DNA of 64,000 nt from Mycobacterium sp. 852013-50091_SCH5140682 (lineage in GTDB: Bacteria; Actinomycetota; Actinomycetes; Mycobacteriales; Mycobacteriaceae): positions 1 to 64,000 of the forward strand of contig NZ_LZTB01000038.1 in NCBI RefSeq assembly GCF_001665685.1, given 5' to 3'. The notes under the pieces are model-generated. The model made no database searches, was not told the origin of the DNA, and worked only from the letters and a program-made list of their open reading frames with translations. Shown piece by piece: positions 1 through 8,338 of the stretch. The number at the start of each line of letters is the position of its first letter. Positions within the stretch are counted from its first letter, which is position 1. Both the position numbers and the translations under genes were made by a program.

Positions 1-138
1 GTTTCACCCTCGGCGTGTCGCAGCCCCGGAGGAATACCACCTCTAAAAATGCGCCACCACCAGCGATACCAAATAAATTGATACCACCCGCGATAGCGCG
101 TTTCACAAGCCACCTACCCAACACTTCCAGATACTGAT

Positions 139-261
139 GTGGCGAATGTGGTTACGGGCGTGGCGAATGTGGTTACCGGCGTGGCGGACGTGAGTACGCC
201 GTGGCGGATGCGAGTGCGACGCGGCGGATGTGAGCACAACTGTGGCGGGCGTGATTACAAC
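139..261. repeat. Six-unit 20-21 bp imperfect tandem repeat (minisatellite)
   Basis: Six consecutive units start at 139, 160, 181, 201, 221 and 242. Each begins GTGGCG (unit 5: GCGGCG) and follows the pattern GTGGCG-rAyGTGrkTAC. Units 1 and 2 differ at one base; later units drift. The last unit runs into the stop codon of the LLM gene on the minus strand, so the array lies just downstream of that gene. Unit lengths of 20 and 21 do not keep a reading frame, which argues against a coding role. The 138 bases to the left hold no gene I can support, only a short direct repeat of GATACCA. Confidence 0.85.
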
Positions 262-1398
262 TTCTTGAGTTTGCGGACCGCCCGGGCGAACAGGGCCTGC
301 GAGAGCATACCTTTGCGCAGATTGCGTTGCAGCGGACCAATATTGGCAACCACGAGGTAGCGGACGCCGGCGTCACGCCACTCCATGGCGCGGTCGACGA
401 TCTCGTCCGTCGTCCCGCACACATACATCTCACGCAACACCGACATCGGCACTTTCTTGATGTAGGACAGCGCGACCTCTTCGTCCCAATCCTGCGGCAG
501 GATGTCTTGCGCACCACTGAATCCGACGCCCAACGGGTGCTCGGCGCCGTGTCTGGCATAGAAATCACCCGACGCCAGCAGGCCACCGGCTCGCGTGATC
601 GCCGAATCGAGCGCCTCGTCGACATCGTCCGAGTTGCGTCCCGGCACGATCATGACCCACAGTGCAGGCGTGATCGCCATCGGGTCACGCCCGGCATCCG
701 ACGCCGCGGACCGCAGCACATCCAACCGCTGGGCGTACTCCTGCGGCGTATGCGGAAACGCGGGGAAGTAGCCGTCCGCGTAGCGCCCTACCGCCCGCAG
801 CATGCGCGGCCCGTGGGCAGCGATCCAGATCGGCGGCCACTTGCCCCGGTAGGCGGGGAGATCGAAGATCGCGTTGCGCAACGGAAAAAACGGCGAATCA
901 CGGCTCACCAGTTCACCTTTGGAATCCCACAACGCACGAATAGTGGCCATCGCCTCTTCAAACCGAGCCACCGGCTTCGACCACTCCACACCGTAAGGCT
1001 CATTCCCCTCACGCTCGCCAGTACCGATACCGAGAATGAAGCGCCCGCGCGTCAACAAGTTCATCGTCGCCGCACCCTGCGCGGTCACCGCCGGATTGCG
1101 GCGCCCCGTGTCGGTAACCGACGCCCAGGCGCAAGCGGCCGATCCGATTGCGCGCCGCGAGGTTACCGAGCATGGTCCACGGCTCCAGATAGGCATCGGC
1201 GGACGGCAGCAGCTTCGCGGCACCACAGTATTTCGGCTGCCACAGGGCCCGCGGAAAGAGGCTGTTGAGGTGGTCGGGCACCCAGAACGAATCCATCCCG
1301 GTCGCGAGCGCACTCACATAGCTCGCCCGCGTGAAGCTGTCCGCGGCGGGGCGCGAAGCGATCGCAGGATCCAGCAGGCCTACCCGCATTCCAGACAT
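255..1398 (-). pseudogene. Frameshifted LLM-family (F420-type) oxidoreductase, phthiodiolone ketoreductase-like
   Basis: The product would be a luciferase-like monooxygenase fold oxidoreductase resembling mycobacterial phthiodiolone/phenolphthiodiolone ketoreductases, which use F420. The family hallmarks are split between two frames. The start (MSGMRVGLLDPAIA...) through LRLGV is in one frame from 1398. [31 protein letters not shown] and the C-terminal KKL are in another frame that ends at 255. The switch falls at about 1115-1125, where family members read LGV-x-VTD; two bases are missing (or one is extra). Both halves otherwise look well conserved, so the break is recent, a sequencing error, or a programmed shift (no slippery run is visible). 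It lies downstream of menC in the same direction, 45 bases after its stop. Confidence is high for the family and moderate for true pseudogene status. Confidence 0.8.
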
Positions 1399-1443
1399 AG
1401 CGCGAGTGTCGGGCACCGGTACCACGTTGCCTAGGGTAAGCGC

Positions 1444-2403
1444 CTACTCGAATAGCAGCGGATAACAGGCCCGCACACGGTCGATCCACCATTGCCGACG
1501 GTCCGGGGCTGCCGCGAGCGCGGCGAGCCGATCCGCCTCGGGGACGACGGGACCGACCGGCAGAAACCCGTCTATGGGAACCACGGGCGCGACAACGTCT
1601 TCGACGAACAGCCCTCCGGTGCCCAATCCGCAGGCATGCCGCAACTGCGGTAGCGCCGCGGCCGCCAGGAGCCCGCGGCTGATGCCGACCGCGGAATCCA
1701 GCGCACTGGACACCACGATCGGGATGTCGATCTGCGCGGCGATGTCCAGCATCCGCGACACGCCGCCCAGCGGCGCCACCTTCAGCACCGCCACGTCGGC
1801 GGCCCCAGCCCGCACCACCCGCAGTGGATCCTCGGCCTTGCGGATCGACTCGTCGGCGGCGATCGGCACGTCGATCATCCTGCGCAGCGATGCCAGTTCT
1901 TCGACTGTCGCACAAGGCTGTTCGATGTACTCGAGGTCACCGTCGGCGGTCAGCGCGGCGGCGGCGGCGGCAGCCTCGGCCACGGTCCAGCCGGCGTTGG
2001 CGTCGACCCGCACGGTCGGCACGCGTTCGCGTACGGCGTTGACCCGCGCGACGTCGTCGGCCAGGGACTGACCGGCCTCGGCCACCTTGACCTTCGCGGT
2101 CCGCGCCCCGGGGAAGCGGTCGAGCACCTCGGGTACCCGGGCGGCGTCGACCGCCGGGACGGTCGCGTTGATCGGCACCCGGTCTCGCACCACGGGCGGG
2201 GCCGGCCGGTAGGCGGCCTCGATCGCCGAGGCGAGCCACGCCGCGGCCTCGGGCGGCTGGTATTCGACGAACGCGCCGAACTCACCCCAGCCGGCCGGCC
2301 CGTCGATCAGCGCAAGCTCCCGAACGGTGATGCCACGGAACCGGACCCGCATCGGCAGGGCGACCACGTGCAGCCGGTCCAGCAGATCATCGAGTGAAGG
2401 CAC
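1444..2403 (-). CDS. menC: o-Succinylbenzoate synthase
   Basis: MenC dehydrates 2-succinyl-6-hydroxy-2,4-cyclohexadiene-1-carboxylate to o-succinylbenzoate in menaquinone biosynthesis; it is a cytosolic Mg-dependent enolase-superfamily enzyme. The 319-residue protein shows the muconate-lactonizing-type barrel residues: the KVKV lysine pair (about 104/106), metal ligands D134 (VDANAGW), E161 (IEQPC) and D184 (AADES), and the second catalytic lysine near 208 (VLKVAPLGG). Length is typical of actinobacterial MenC. It is followed 45 bases later by the broken LLM gene and preceded by an acyl-CoA ligase whose stop is 15 bases upstream, so the three may be cotranscribed. menB, menE and menA are elsewhere in this window; menD is not in the window. 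Confidence 0.95.
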   Translation of the reverse strand: MPSLDDLLDRLHVVALPMRVRFRGITVRELALIDGPAGWGEFGAFVEYQPPEAAAWLASAIEAAYRPAPPVVRDRVPINATVPAVDAARVPEVLDRFPGARTAKVKVAEAGQSLADDVARVNAVRERVPTVRVDANAGWTVAEAAAAAAALTADGDLEYIEQPCATVEELASLRRMIDVPIAADESIRKAEDPLRVVRAGAADVAVLKVAPLGGVSRMLDIAAQIDIPIVVSSALDSAVGISRGLLAAAALPQLRHACGLGTGGLFVEDVVAPVVPIDGFLPVGPVVPEADRLAALAAAPDRRQWWIDRVRACYPLLFE

Positions 2404-2418
2404 GCCTCACATGCTGCC

Positions 2419-3978
2419 TCACACGGTGGCGCGAGCGTGCCCCTCCCAGTGCGGCTTGCGCAAATCCTTCTTCATGATCTTGCCGGTGGGGTTGCGCGGC
2501 AGCGCCTCCATGAAGTCGACGGTCTTGGGACACTTGTAGGCGGCCAGCCGCTCGCGCGCCCACGCGATCAGATCGGCCTCGGACGCGTCGCCATCGACAG
2601 CCACCACGGCCTTGACGGCCTCACCCCACTTTTCGTCGGGCACGCCGAAGACCGCGACCTCGGTGACCGCGGGGTGCTCGGCCAGCACGCGCTCGACCTC
2701 GATCGAGTAGATGTTCTCGCCGCCGGAGATGATCATGTCCTTGAGCCGGTCCTCGACGAACACGTACCCGTCGGCGTCGATGCGGCCGATGTCGCCGGTG
2801 CGGAACCAGCCGTCGGCCGTGATGGCCTCGGCGGTGGCCTCGGGCTTGTTGTGGTAGCCCTTCATCAATTGCGGTGTGCGGAACCACAATTCGCCTTGCG
2901 AGCCGGCCGGGACGTCTTCGAGGGTATCGGGGTCGACGACCCGCACCTCGGCCTGCGGGATGAGCTTGCCCGCGCTGACCATGCGCTCCTCGTCGCCCGA
3001 GCGGTGATCCTCGGGCATGAGCCGGGTGACCACACCGCACACCTCGGTGAGCCCGTACACCTGGATGAACTCGGTGTCGGGCCAGGCCTGCAGGGCCTGG
3101 CGCAGCAGCGGCAACGGCATGGGCGATGCGCCGTAGGCGTAGGTCTTCAAGCCGCCGAACAGCTGCACGGCTTCCGGCCCGGTGTCGAGCACCTTGGCCA
3201 GCACGGCAGGCACCAGGAAGGTCCGGTTGGCGCCGGCCAGGATGCCGCCGGCCAGCGCGACGCCGTCGACGTCGCGGGTCATGTAGCTCGGGATGCCGTT
3301 GTGCAGGCCGTACTGCATGTACGACGTCCCGCCGACGTGGAACAGGGGCATCGCCACGAGGTTCTTGTCGTCCGGCTCGGCAACCCAGCTGTCGAAGGCG
3401 TTGACGGTGTGGGCGATGACGTTGGCCTGGGTCAGCGCGACGCCCTTGGGCCTGCCCGTGGTGCCCGAGGAGTACATAATGATGCAGACGTCGTCGCTCT
3501 CGACGTCCGCGGCGCGGCCCTGCGGGGTCGCCGCGGCCAGCATCGCCTCGTACTCGTCGTCGCCCTCGGGTTTGACCTCGATGATCTCCCCGACACCCGG
3601 CAGCTCGTCCCGGATGGCCTCGACTCCCGGCTTCAGCTCGGCCCCGACGAACAGCACCTTGGCCCCGGAATCGTTGAGGACATAATCCATTTCGTCGGCC
3701 GCGAGCCGGAAGTTGATGATGGCGGTGGCCGCGCCCAGCGACGCCGCGGCCAGCACCACCTCGGCACACGCCGGATGGTTTTTGTCCAGGAACGCGACGA
3801 CATCACCGCGCTTGATGCCTTTGGCGCTCAGCGCGCCTGCAGCCCGGCGGATGCGGTCATACCACTGCGACCACGTCCAGGTCCGGCTCAGATAGGTGAT
3901 GGCCTCTTCATCAGGTTTGGTCGCCGCCCAGTGCGCCACCCGCTCGTCGAGAAACTTCGGTGTCGGCAAATCAGACAT
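2419..3978 (-). CDS. Fatty-acyl-CoA/AMP ligase (FadD family)
   Basis: This is an ANL-superfamily adenylating enzyme that activates a carboxylic acid to acyl-AMP and then acyl-CoA. The 519-residue protein carries the P-loop YSSGTTGRPKG (169-179), the YGLTE motif, the hinge GDIGRIDADGYVFVEDRLKD, and the C-terminal catalytic lysine in PTGKIMKK (near 500). The substrate cannot be read from sequence. The start chosen is the ATG at 3978 (MSDLPTPKF); the frame stays open upstream but there overlaps the neighbouring amidohydrolase. It sits between the amidohydrolase (29 bases upstream) and menC, all on the minus strand. It differs clearly from fadD8 further right and is not MenE, which is present separately. 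Confidence 0.9.
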   Translation of the reverse strand: MSDLPTPKFLDERVAHWAATKPDEEAITYLSRTWTWSQWYDRIRRAAGALSAKGIKRGDVVAFLDKNHPACAEVVLAAASLGAATAIINFRLAADEMDYVLNDSGAKVLFVGAELKPGVEAIRDELPGVGEIIEVKPEGDDEYEAMLAAATPQGRAADVESDDVCIIMYSSGTTGRPKGVALTQANVIAHTVNAFDSWVAEPDDKNLVAMPLFHVGGTSYMQYGLHNGIPSYMTRDVDGVALAGGILAGANRTFLVPAVLAKVLDTGPEAVQLFGGLKTYAYGASPMPLPLLRQALQAWPDTEFIQVYGLTEVCGVVTRLMPEDHRSGDEERMVSAGKLIPQAEVRVVDPDTLEDVPAGSQGELWFRTPQLMKGYHNKPEATAEAITADGWFRTGDIGRIDADGYVFVEDRLKDMIISGGENIYSIEVERVLAEHPAVTEVAVFGVPDEKWGEAVKAVVAVDGDASEADLIAWARERLAAYKCPKTVDFMEALPRNPTGKIMKKDLRKPHWEGHARATV

Positions 3979-4007
3979 GTGGTGAGCGTGCCACGGCACG
4001 CCGAAGG

Positions 4008-5624
4008 TCAACCGGCTTTCGGGTAAACCTGGCGACCGGCCAGATAGGTGGCGCGTACCTCCAGGTCGGCGATGGCTTCGGCGGGTACCGTCAGCGGGTT
4101 TGCCGACACCACCACCAGATCGGCGTACTTGCCGACCTCGAGCGAGCCGATCACGTTGTCGGCGAACAATTGCCACGCCGCATCGATGGTTTGCGCCCGG
4201 ATTCCCTGCTCGACGGTCAGCCGCTCCTCGGGACCGAGCACGCGGCCGCTCGGCGCGGTGCGGGTGGCCGCGACGCTGATGTTGCGCAGCGGCTCCTCCG
4301 GTGTCACCGGCGGATCGTTGTGCAGCGAGATCCGCATGCCGGTGGCCACGGCCGAACCGCAGGGCATCCACGTTTCTCCGTGCTCGGGCCCGAACAGTCC
4401 GTCGACGATCACGTCGCCCCAGTAGTGCAGCTGGTCGACGAAGATGCTGGCGGTCACGCCCAGATCGTGGGCACGCTGCAGCTGGGCGGGGGTGATGGCG
4501 CCGACGTGTTCGAGCCGCAACCGGTGGTCGTCGCGCGGATGTGCCCGCAACGCGTCTTCATACACGTCCAGGATGGTGTCCACGCCCCGGTCTCCGTGCA
4601 CATGGCAGGACATCTGCCAGCCCTTGGGATAGAAGGTGCCGACGATCTCGGCGAGTTGTTCCTTCGTGTAGTTCGCGTGCCCGCAGGAACCCGGCACCAC
4701 GCCGATGGTCCGAGTGGCGTCGGTGTCCAGGTACGGAAAGGTGAGGTCGATGTTGCCGATCCACGGTGATCCGTCGACCCAGATCTTGATCCCGACCTGA
4801 CGCACCAGGTCGTCCCCGTCGAACGGGCTGGCGTCCGTGTGCAATTCGGCGGTCGACATCTCGTAGGTGCGCAGCCGCACGGTCAGCTGATCGTGCATGC
4901 CGGCCAGCAGCGGCCGGAACATCGGGTCGAACGCCATCTCCGAGCAGGTCGTCAGGCCGGCCCGGTTGAGCCGGGCGCATTCGGCCAGCAGCATCGCCGG
5001 ATAGTCCTGCGGATGGATGGCTCCGCCCAGCAGCGGGAACACCGCGGCGGATTCCTCAGCGGTGCCGTCCAGATCGCCTGCGGCGTCGCGGCCGTACTTC
5101 GCGCCTTTGGGATCGGGGGTGTCCCGCGTCAGGCCGGCGGCCCGCGCCGCGGCGGTGTTGAAATACGCCTTGTGCCCGGAGTTGTGCATGATGACGAGCG
5201 GGGTATCGGCCACACCGTCGAGCCAGCCCAGTGTCGGTTCAGGTAAACCCTTCTGCAGCAAGGGGTCCCAGCCGTTGAGATAAGCACCGTCGGCACCTCT
5301 CTTGGCGACCTCGGCGTGGATGGCGGCCACCACCTCGTCGGCGTTGCGCATGGTGACCGGACGGATGTCGACCATCCGGTCCGACAGTGCCACCGCCTCC
5401 ATCAACGGATGCCCGTGCGCCTCGACGAAGCCGGGCAGCACGCAACCGTCGACCTCACGGACGTCGGTGTCGGCCCCCACCCGGGGCTGCACCTCGGAAC
5501 GGCGGCCGAGCGCCACGATCCGCCCATCGCTGACCGCAAGCGCCTCAGCAGTGGGTCGGGTGGGGTCGACGGTGACGATGTTGCCGAAGACGACAAGGTC
5601 GGCGGACTGCGTCGGGCTGGCCAT
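4008..5624 (-). CDS. YtcJ-like metal-dependent amidohydrolase
   Basis: This is a predicted cytosolic amidohydrolase of the Amidohydro_3/YtcJ group. The 538-residue protein begins with the small beta domain (SADLVVFGNIVTVDP), followed by the first metal-binding HxH (EAHGHP, H70/H72), a later HVHGDRG segment, LEHVG, and a C-terminal aspartate in LHNDPP. It ends with the usual return to the beta domain (GKYADLVVVSANP). The natural substrate is unknown; family members hydrolyse cyclic amides or formamide bonds. It resembles the Rv0552-type protein found beside menC in M. tuberculosis (from memory). It is divergent from the DGPF gene at 5760 and cotranscribed with the downstream ligase. Confidence 0.88.
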   Translation of the reverse strand: MASPTQSADLVVFGNIVTVDPTRPTAEALAVSDGRIVALGRRSEVQPRVGADTDVREVDGCVLPGFVEAHGHPLMEAVALSDRMVDIRPVTMRNADEVVAAIHAEVAKRGADGAYLNGWDPLLQKGLPEPTLGWLDGVADTPLVIMHNSGHKAYFNTAAARAAGLTRDTPDPKGAKYGRDAAGDLDGTAEESAAVFPLLGGAIHPQDYPAMLLAECARLNRAGLTTCSEMAFDPMFRPLLAGMHDQLTVRLRTYEMSTAELHTDASPFDGDDLVRQVGIKIWVDGSPWIGNIDLTFPYLDTDATRTIGVVPGSCGHANYTKEQLAEIVGTFYPKGWQMSCHVHGDRGVDTILDVYEDALRAHPRDDHRLRLEHVGAITPAQLQRAHDLGVTASIFVDQLHYWGDVIVDGLFGPEHGETWMPCGSAVATGMRISLHNDPPVTPEEPLRNISVAATRTAPSGRVLGPEERLTVEQGIRAQTIDAAWQLFADNVIGSLEVGKYADLVVVSANPLTVPAEAIADLEVRATYLAGRQVYPKAG

Positions 5625-5675
5625 AGCGTGGATGCTAAGCGGTCGAAAAAAACTTTCGAGAACTTTTCAGTGCTG

Positions 5676-5702
5676 TGTCGATTCCGCGGGTTGCCGTTCG
5701 AC
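5676..5702 (+). promoter_or_regulatory. Candidate ECF42-type promoter
   Basis: TGTCGA lies at 5676-5681 and CGAC at 5699-5702, separated by 17 bases and 57 bases upstream of the DGPF start codon. Promoters of DGPF genes controlled by ECF42 sigma factors carry TGTCGA at -35 and CG(A/T)C at -10 (as I recall from Streptomyces work). An ECF42-like sigma factor is encoded at 8339. The match is seen; the regulatory link is inferred. Confidence 0.6.
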
Positions 5703-5759
5703 GTGTCAACGAGGGCACGATAAACGGGCCCCTTCCCTACTCCAGAAGGAGACACGACA

Positions 5760-6218
5760 ATGTCGCGCTACATGCTGATCATGCGGTCCACCCCTGAGGC
5801 CGAGGCCGCGATGGCAGAGCTCAACATCGATTTCAACGAGATCATCGCAGCGATGGGCCGCTACAACGAGGAGCTCATCAAGGCCGGTGTGCTGCTGGCC
5901 GGCGAGGGCCTGACCGGCCCCGAAGAAGGCTTCGTCGTCGACTTCGACGCCGACCCGCCGGTGGTCACCGACGGCCCGTACGCCGAAGCCAAGGAGCTGT
6001 TCAACGGATTCTGGATCCTCGACGTGTCCTCGAAGGAAGAGGCGCGGCAGTGGGCCGTGAAGTGCCCGCTGGGCAAGGGCGTCAAGCTCGAGGTGCGCCG
6101 GGTCCACGACACCGACGAGTTCCCGCAGGACAACGAATGGGTGCAGAAGGAAATCCAGTGGAAGGCCGATCTCGCCGAGAAGCTGGCCATCGAAGCGCGT
6201 AAGGCCGCCAACCGCTGA
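5760..6218 (+). CDS. DGPF/YCII-domain protein
   Basis: This is a small cytosolic alpha/beta-barrel protein of the YCII-related (DGPF) family. The 152-residue protein has the typical N-terminal strand (SRYMLIMRST), the diagnostic DGPYAE (71-76), GFWILDV (83-89) and an amphipathic C-terminal helix. DGPF proteins are the regular partners and targets of ECF42 sigma factors; their biochemical role is unknown. The ribosome binding site AGAAGGAGA is 8 bases before the ATG. A matching promoter lies at 5676-5702, and the probable cognate sigma factor is 2.1 kb downstream, separated from it by a small secreted-protein gene and fadD8. It is divergent from the amidohydrolase. Confidence 0.9.
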   Translation: MSRYMLIMRSTPEAEAAMAELNIDFNEIIAAMGRYNEELIKAGVLLAGEGLTGPEEGFVVDFDADPPVVTDGPYAEAKELFNGFWILDVSSKEEARQWAVKCPLGKGVKLEVRRVHDTDEFPQDNEWVQKEIQWKADLAEKLAIEARKAANR

Positions 6219-6268
6219 CGACGGTCCCGCGGTCCCCGGCGGGCGAGATCACCGCCGGGGACCGGACG

Positions 6269-6508
6269 TCACAGGCGGCAGGGTCCGCCCAGTTCGGCCA
6301 CGTGCGGCACCAGCGGCACCGGCCGCTGGTGCGCGGCGTCGCTCGGCACGAACAACAGACTGTGCGTATCGAATCTGCACTGTGCGGCGGCGTGCGCGGG
6401 CTCCGCCGACCCGACCACGCTGAAGGCGGCCGCCGTGAGCGCACCAAAGACGACCAACAGCGCGGTCGTGCGTGGCTTGGGCAGTGGATCCGTGAATGGG
6501 TGTGCCAT
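6269..6508 (-). CDS. Small secreted protein of unknown function
   Basis: This 79-residue product has a basic N-region (residues 1-13), a hydrophobic core (LLVVFGALTAAAFSVV) and a likely signal peptidase I site after EPAHA, leaving a mature peptide of about 44 residues with two cysteines that could pair. The start at 6508 is chosen because GGAGGAGG lies 7 bases upstream; an upstream in-frame ATG at 6535 has no such site. I do not recognise a family. It lies between the DGPF gene and fadD8 and is transcribed away from fadD8. Similar tiny two-cysteine exported proteins are common in mycobacteria, but nothing here indicates a function. Confidence 0.7.
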   Translation of the reverse strand: MAHPFTDPLPKPRTTALLVVFGALTAAAFSVVGSAEPAHAAAQCRFDTHSLLFVPSDAAHQRPVPLVPHVAELGGPCRL

Positions 6509-6633
6509 GACAAACCTCCTCCGATCGCCTGTCACCGATGTCGGATAACTGGCACATTACGAGGACTCACCTGCACAAACGCGCGTAGTGCACTACCTCA
6601 ATCGACGGATTCGCCCATCCCTCTCGGAGATTT

Positions 6634-6649
6634 CTGGAACACGTTCTAG
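6634..6649. promoter_or_regulatory. KstR-like palindromic operator
   Basis: The sequence at 6635-6648 is TGGAACACGTTCTA, an exact fit to the TNNAACNNGTTNNA motif of the cholesterol-catabolism repressor KstR. It ends 11 bases before the fadD8 start codon, where a bound repressor would block transcription or initiation. The motif is seen; KstR control is inferred. Confidence 0.65.
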
Positions 6650-6659
6650 TCTGGACGGC

Positions 6660-8258
6660 ATGAGTGACCTGCTGCGCCATCCACTGCACTCCGGCCATCT
6701 CACCGTCGGCGCCCTCAAGCGCAACAAGGACAAGCCGGTCCTGTTCCTCGGCGACACCACCTTGACCGGTGGCCAGCTCGCCGACCGCATCAGCCAATAC
6801 ATCCAGGCATTCGAGGCGCTCGGTGCCGGCACCGGCGCCGCAGTCGGGCTTCTGTCCCTGAACCGGCCCGAGGTGCTGATGATTATCGGCGCCGGCCAAA
6901 CTCAGGGCTACCGGCGCACCGCCCTGCACCCGCTGGGGTCCCTCGACGACCACGCCTACGTGCTGGCCGACGCAGAGGTGACATCCCTGATCATCGACCC
7001 GACCCCGGCGTTCGTCGAACGCGCCAAGGGGCTGCTGGACAAGGTGCCCAGCCTCAAACAGGTGCTGACCATCGGCCCGGTGCCCGCCGAACTGGAGGGC
7101 GTGGCCGTCGACCTGGCCGCCGAAGCCGCGAAATTCAGCCCGCAGCCGCTGATCGCCGCCGATCTCGCACCCGATCACGTCGGCGGACTCACCTACACCG
7201 GCGGTACCACCGGCAAGCCCAAGGGCGTCATCGGCACCGTGCAGTCCATCACCACCATGACAACCATCCAGCTCGCCGAGTGGGAATGGCCGGAGAACCC
7301 GCGCTTCCTGATGTGCACGCCGCTGTCGCATGCCGGGGCCGCGTTTTTCGTGCCGACCGTCGTCAAGGGCGGTGAGCTGATCGTGCTGACGAAGTTCGAC
7401 CCGGCCGAGGTGCTGCGGGTGATCGAGGAGCAGAAGATCACCGCGACCATGCTGGTGCCGTCGATGATCTACGCGCTGATGGATCACCCGGATTCGCATA
7501 CCCGCGACCTGTCGTCGCTGCAGACCGTGTACTACGGCGCGTCGGCGATGAACCCGGTGCGCCTGGCCGAAGCGATCCGGCGATTCGGCCCCATCTTCGC
7601 GCAGTACTACGGGCAATCCGAGGCTCCGATGGTCATCACATACCTGTCGAAGAAGGACCACGACGAGAAGCGGCTCACCTCATGCGGGCGGCCCACGTTG
7701 TTCGCGCGGACCGCGCTGCTGGACGCCGACGGCAATCGCGTGCCGCAGGGCGAGGTCGGCGAGATCTGCGTGTCCGGGCCGCTGCTGTCGGGCGGGTACT
7801 GGAAACTGCCGGAGGCCACCGCGGAGACATTCCGCGACGGCTGGATGCACACCGGCGACCTGGCCCGTGAAGACGAGGACGGTTTCTGGTACATCGTCGA
7901 CCGGACCAAGGACATGATCGTCACCGGAGGCTTCAACGTGTTCCCCCGCGAAGTGGAAGACGTTGTCGCCGAACATCCTTCAGTGGCCCAGGTGTGCGTC
8001 ATCGGCACTCCCGACGAGAAGTGGGGCGAAGCGGTGACGGCCGTGGTGGTGCTGCGGCCCGGTGCCGCGTCCGATGAAGCAGCCGTCGCGACCATGACCG
8101 CCGAAATCCAGGCCGCGGTCAAGGAACGCAAGGGTTCGGTGCAATCGCCCAAGCAGGTGATCGTGGTGGACTCCGTGCCGGTGACGGCGCTGGGCAAGCC
8201 GGACAAGAAGGCGGTGCGGGCGCAGTTCTGGGCAGGCGCCGAGCGGTCGGTGGGCTGA
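6660..8258 (+). CDS. fadD8: Fatty-acyl-CoA ligase FadD8
   Basis: This ANL-superfamily ligase forms acyl-CoA from a carboxylic acid and ATP. The 532-residue protein closely follows M. tuberculosis FadD8 as I remember it: N-terminal GGQLADRISQYIQAFEALG, P-loop YTGGTTGKPKG (179-189), YYGQSEAPM, hinge GDLAREDEDGFWYIVDRTKD and C-terminal LGKPDKKAVRAQFW with the catalytic lysine. The start is the ATG at 6660, just after a KstR-like palindrome. This fits a role in steroid or fatty-acid side-chain activation, but the substrate is not known from sequence. It is followed by a long inverted repeat (8265-8328) and the ECF sigma gene in the same direction. Confidence 0.92.
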   Translation: MSDLLRHPLHSGHLTVGALKRNKDKPVLFLGDTTLTGGQLADRISQYIQAFEALGAGTGAAVGLLSLNRPEVLMIIGAGQTQGYRRTALHPLGSLDDHAYVLADAEVTSLIIDPTPAFVERAKGLLDKVPSLKQVLTIGPVPAELEGVAVDLAAEAAKFSPQPLIAADLAPDHVGGLTYTGGTTGKPKGVIGTVQSITTMTTIQLAEWEWPENPRFLMCTPLSHAGAAFFVPTVVKGGELIVLTKFDPAEVLRVIEEQKITATMLVPSMIYALMDHPDSHTRDLSSLQTVYYGASAMNPVRLAEAIRRFGPIFAQYYGQSEAPMVITYLSKKDHDEKRLTSCGRPTLFARTALLDADGNRVPQGEVGEICVSGPLLSGGYWKLPEATAETFRDGWMHTGDLAREDEDGFWYIVDRTKDMIVTGGFNVFPREVEDVVAEHPSVAQVCVIGTPDEKWGEAVTAVVVLRPGAASDEAAVATMTAEIQAAVKERKGSVQSPKQVIVVDSVPVTALGKPDKKAVRAQFWAGAERSVG

Positions 8259-8264
8259 GTCTCC

Positions 8265-8328
8265 TGCCGAGCAGACACAGAGTCGCACGTTCGCGGGCTT
8301 GTGCGTGCGAGTCTGTGCCTGCTCGGCA
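8265..8328. repeat. Hairpin repeat, copy A (intergenic)
   Basis: Two 25-base arms (8265-8289 and 8304-8328) are complementary at 23 of 25 positions around a 14-base loop. The outer ends are TGCCGAGCAGACA and its complement. It fills the space between fadD8 and the sigma factor gene, ending 10 bases before the sigma factor ATG. The same terminal sequence (GCGAGCAGAC / GTCTGCTCG) bounds three other hairpins in this window, at 36455, 37498 and 47068. There is no T-run, so it is not a standard terminator, although the RNA would fold strongly. Confidence 0.85.
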
Positions 8329-8338
8329 CAATGGGGAC

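Noticed and set aside
1..138. Possible end of a gene running in from the left edge
   Set aside because: Short frames end within 50-120 bases and show no recognisable domain; only a GATACCA direct repeat was seen.
327..1268. Long plus-strand open frame opposite the LLM gene
   Set aside because: It is a GC-driven shadow with His/Arg-rich low-complexity residues and no family match; the minus-strand halves match a known family.
2437..4026. 529-codon plus-strand open frame opposite the acyl-CoA ligase
   Set aside because: Antisense shadow with no domain; the ligase motifs are unambiguous on the minus strand.
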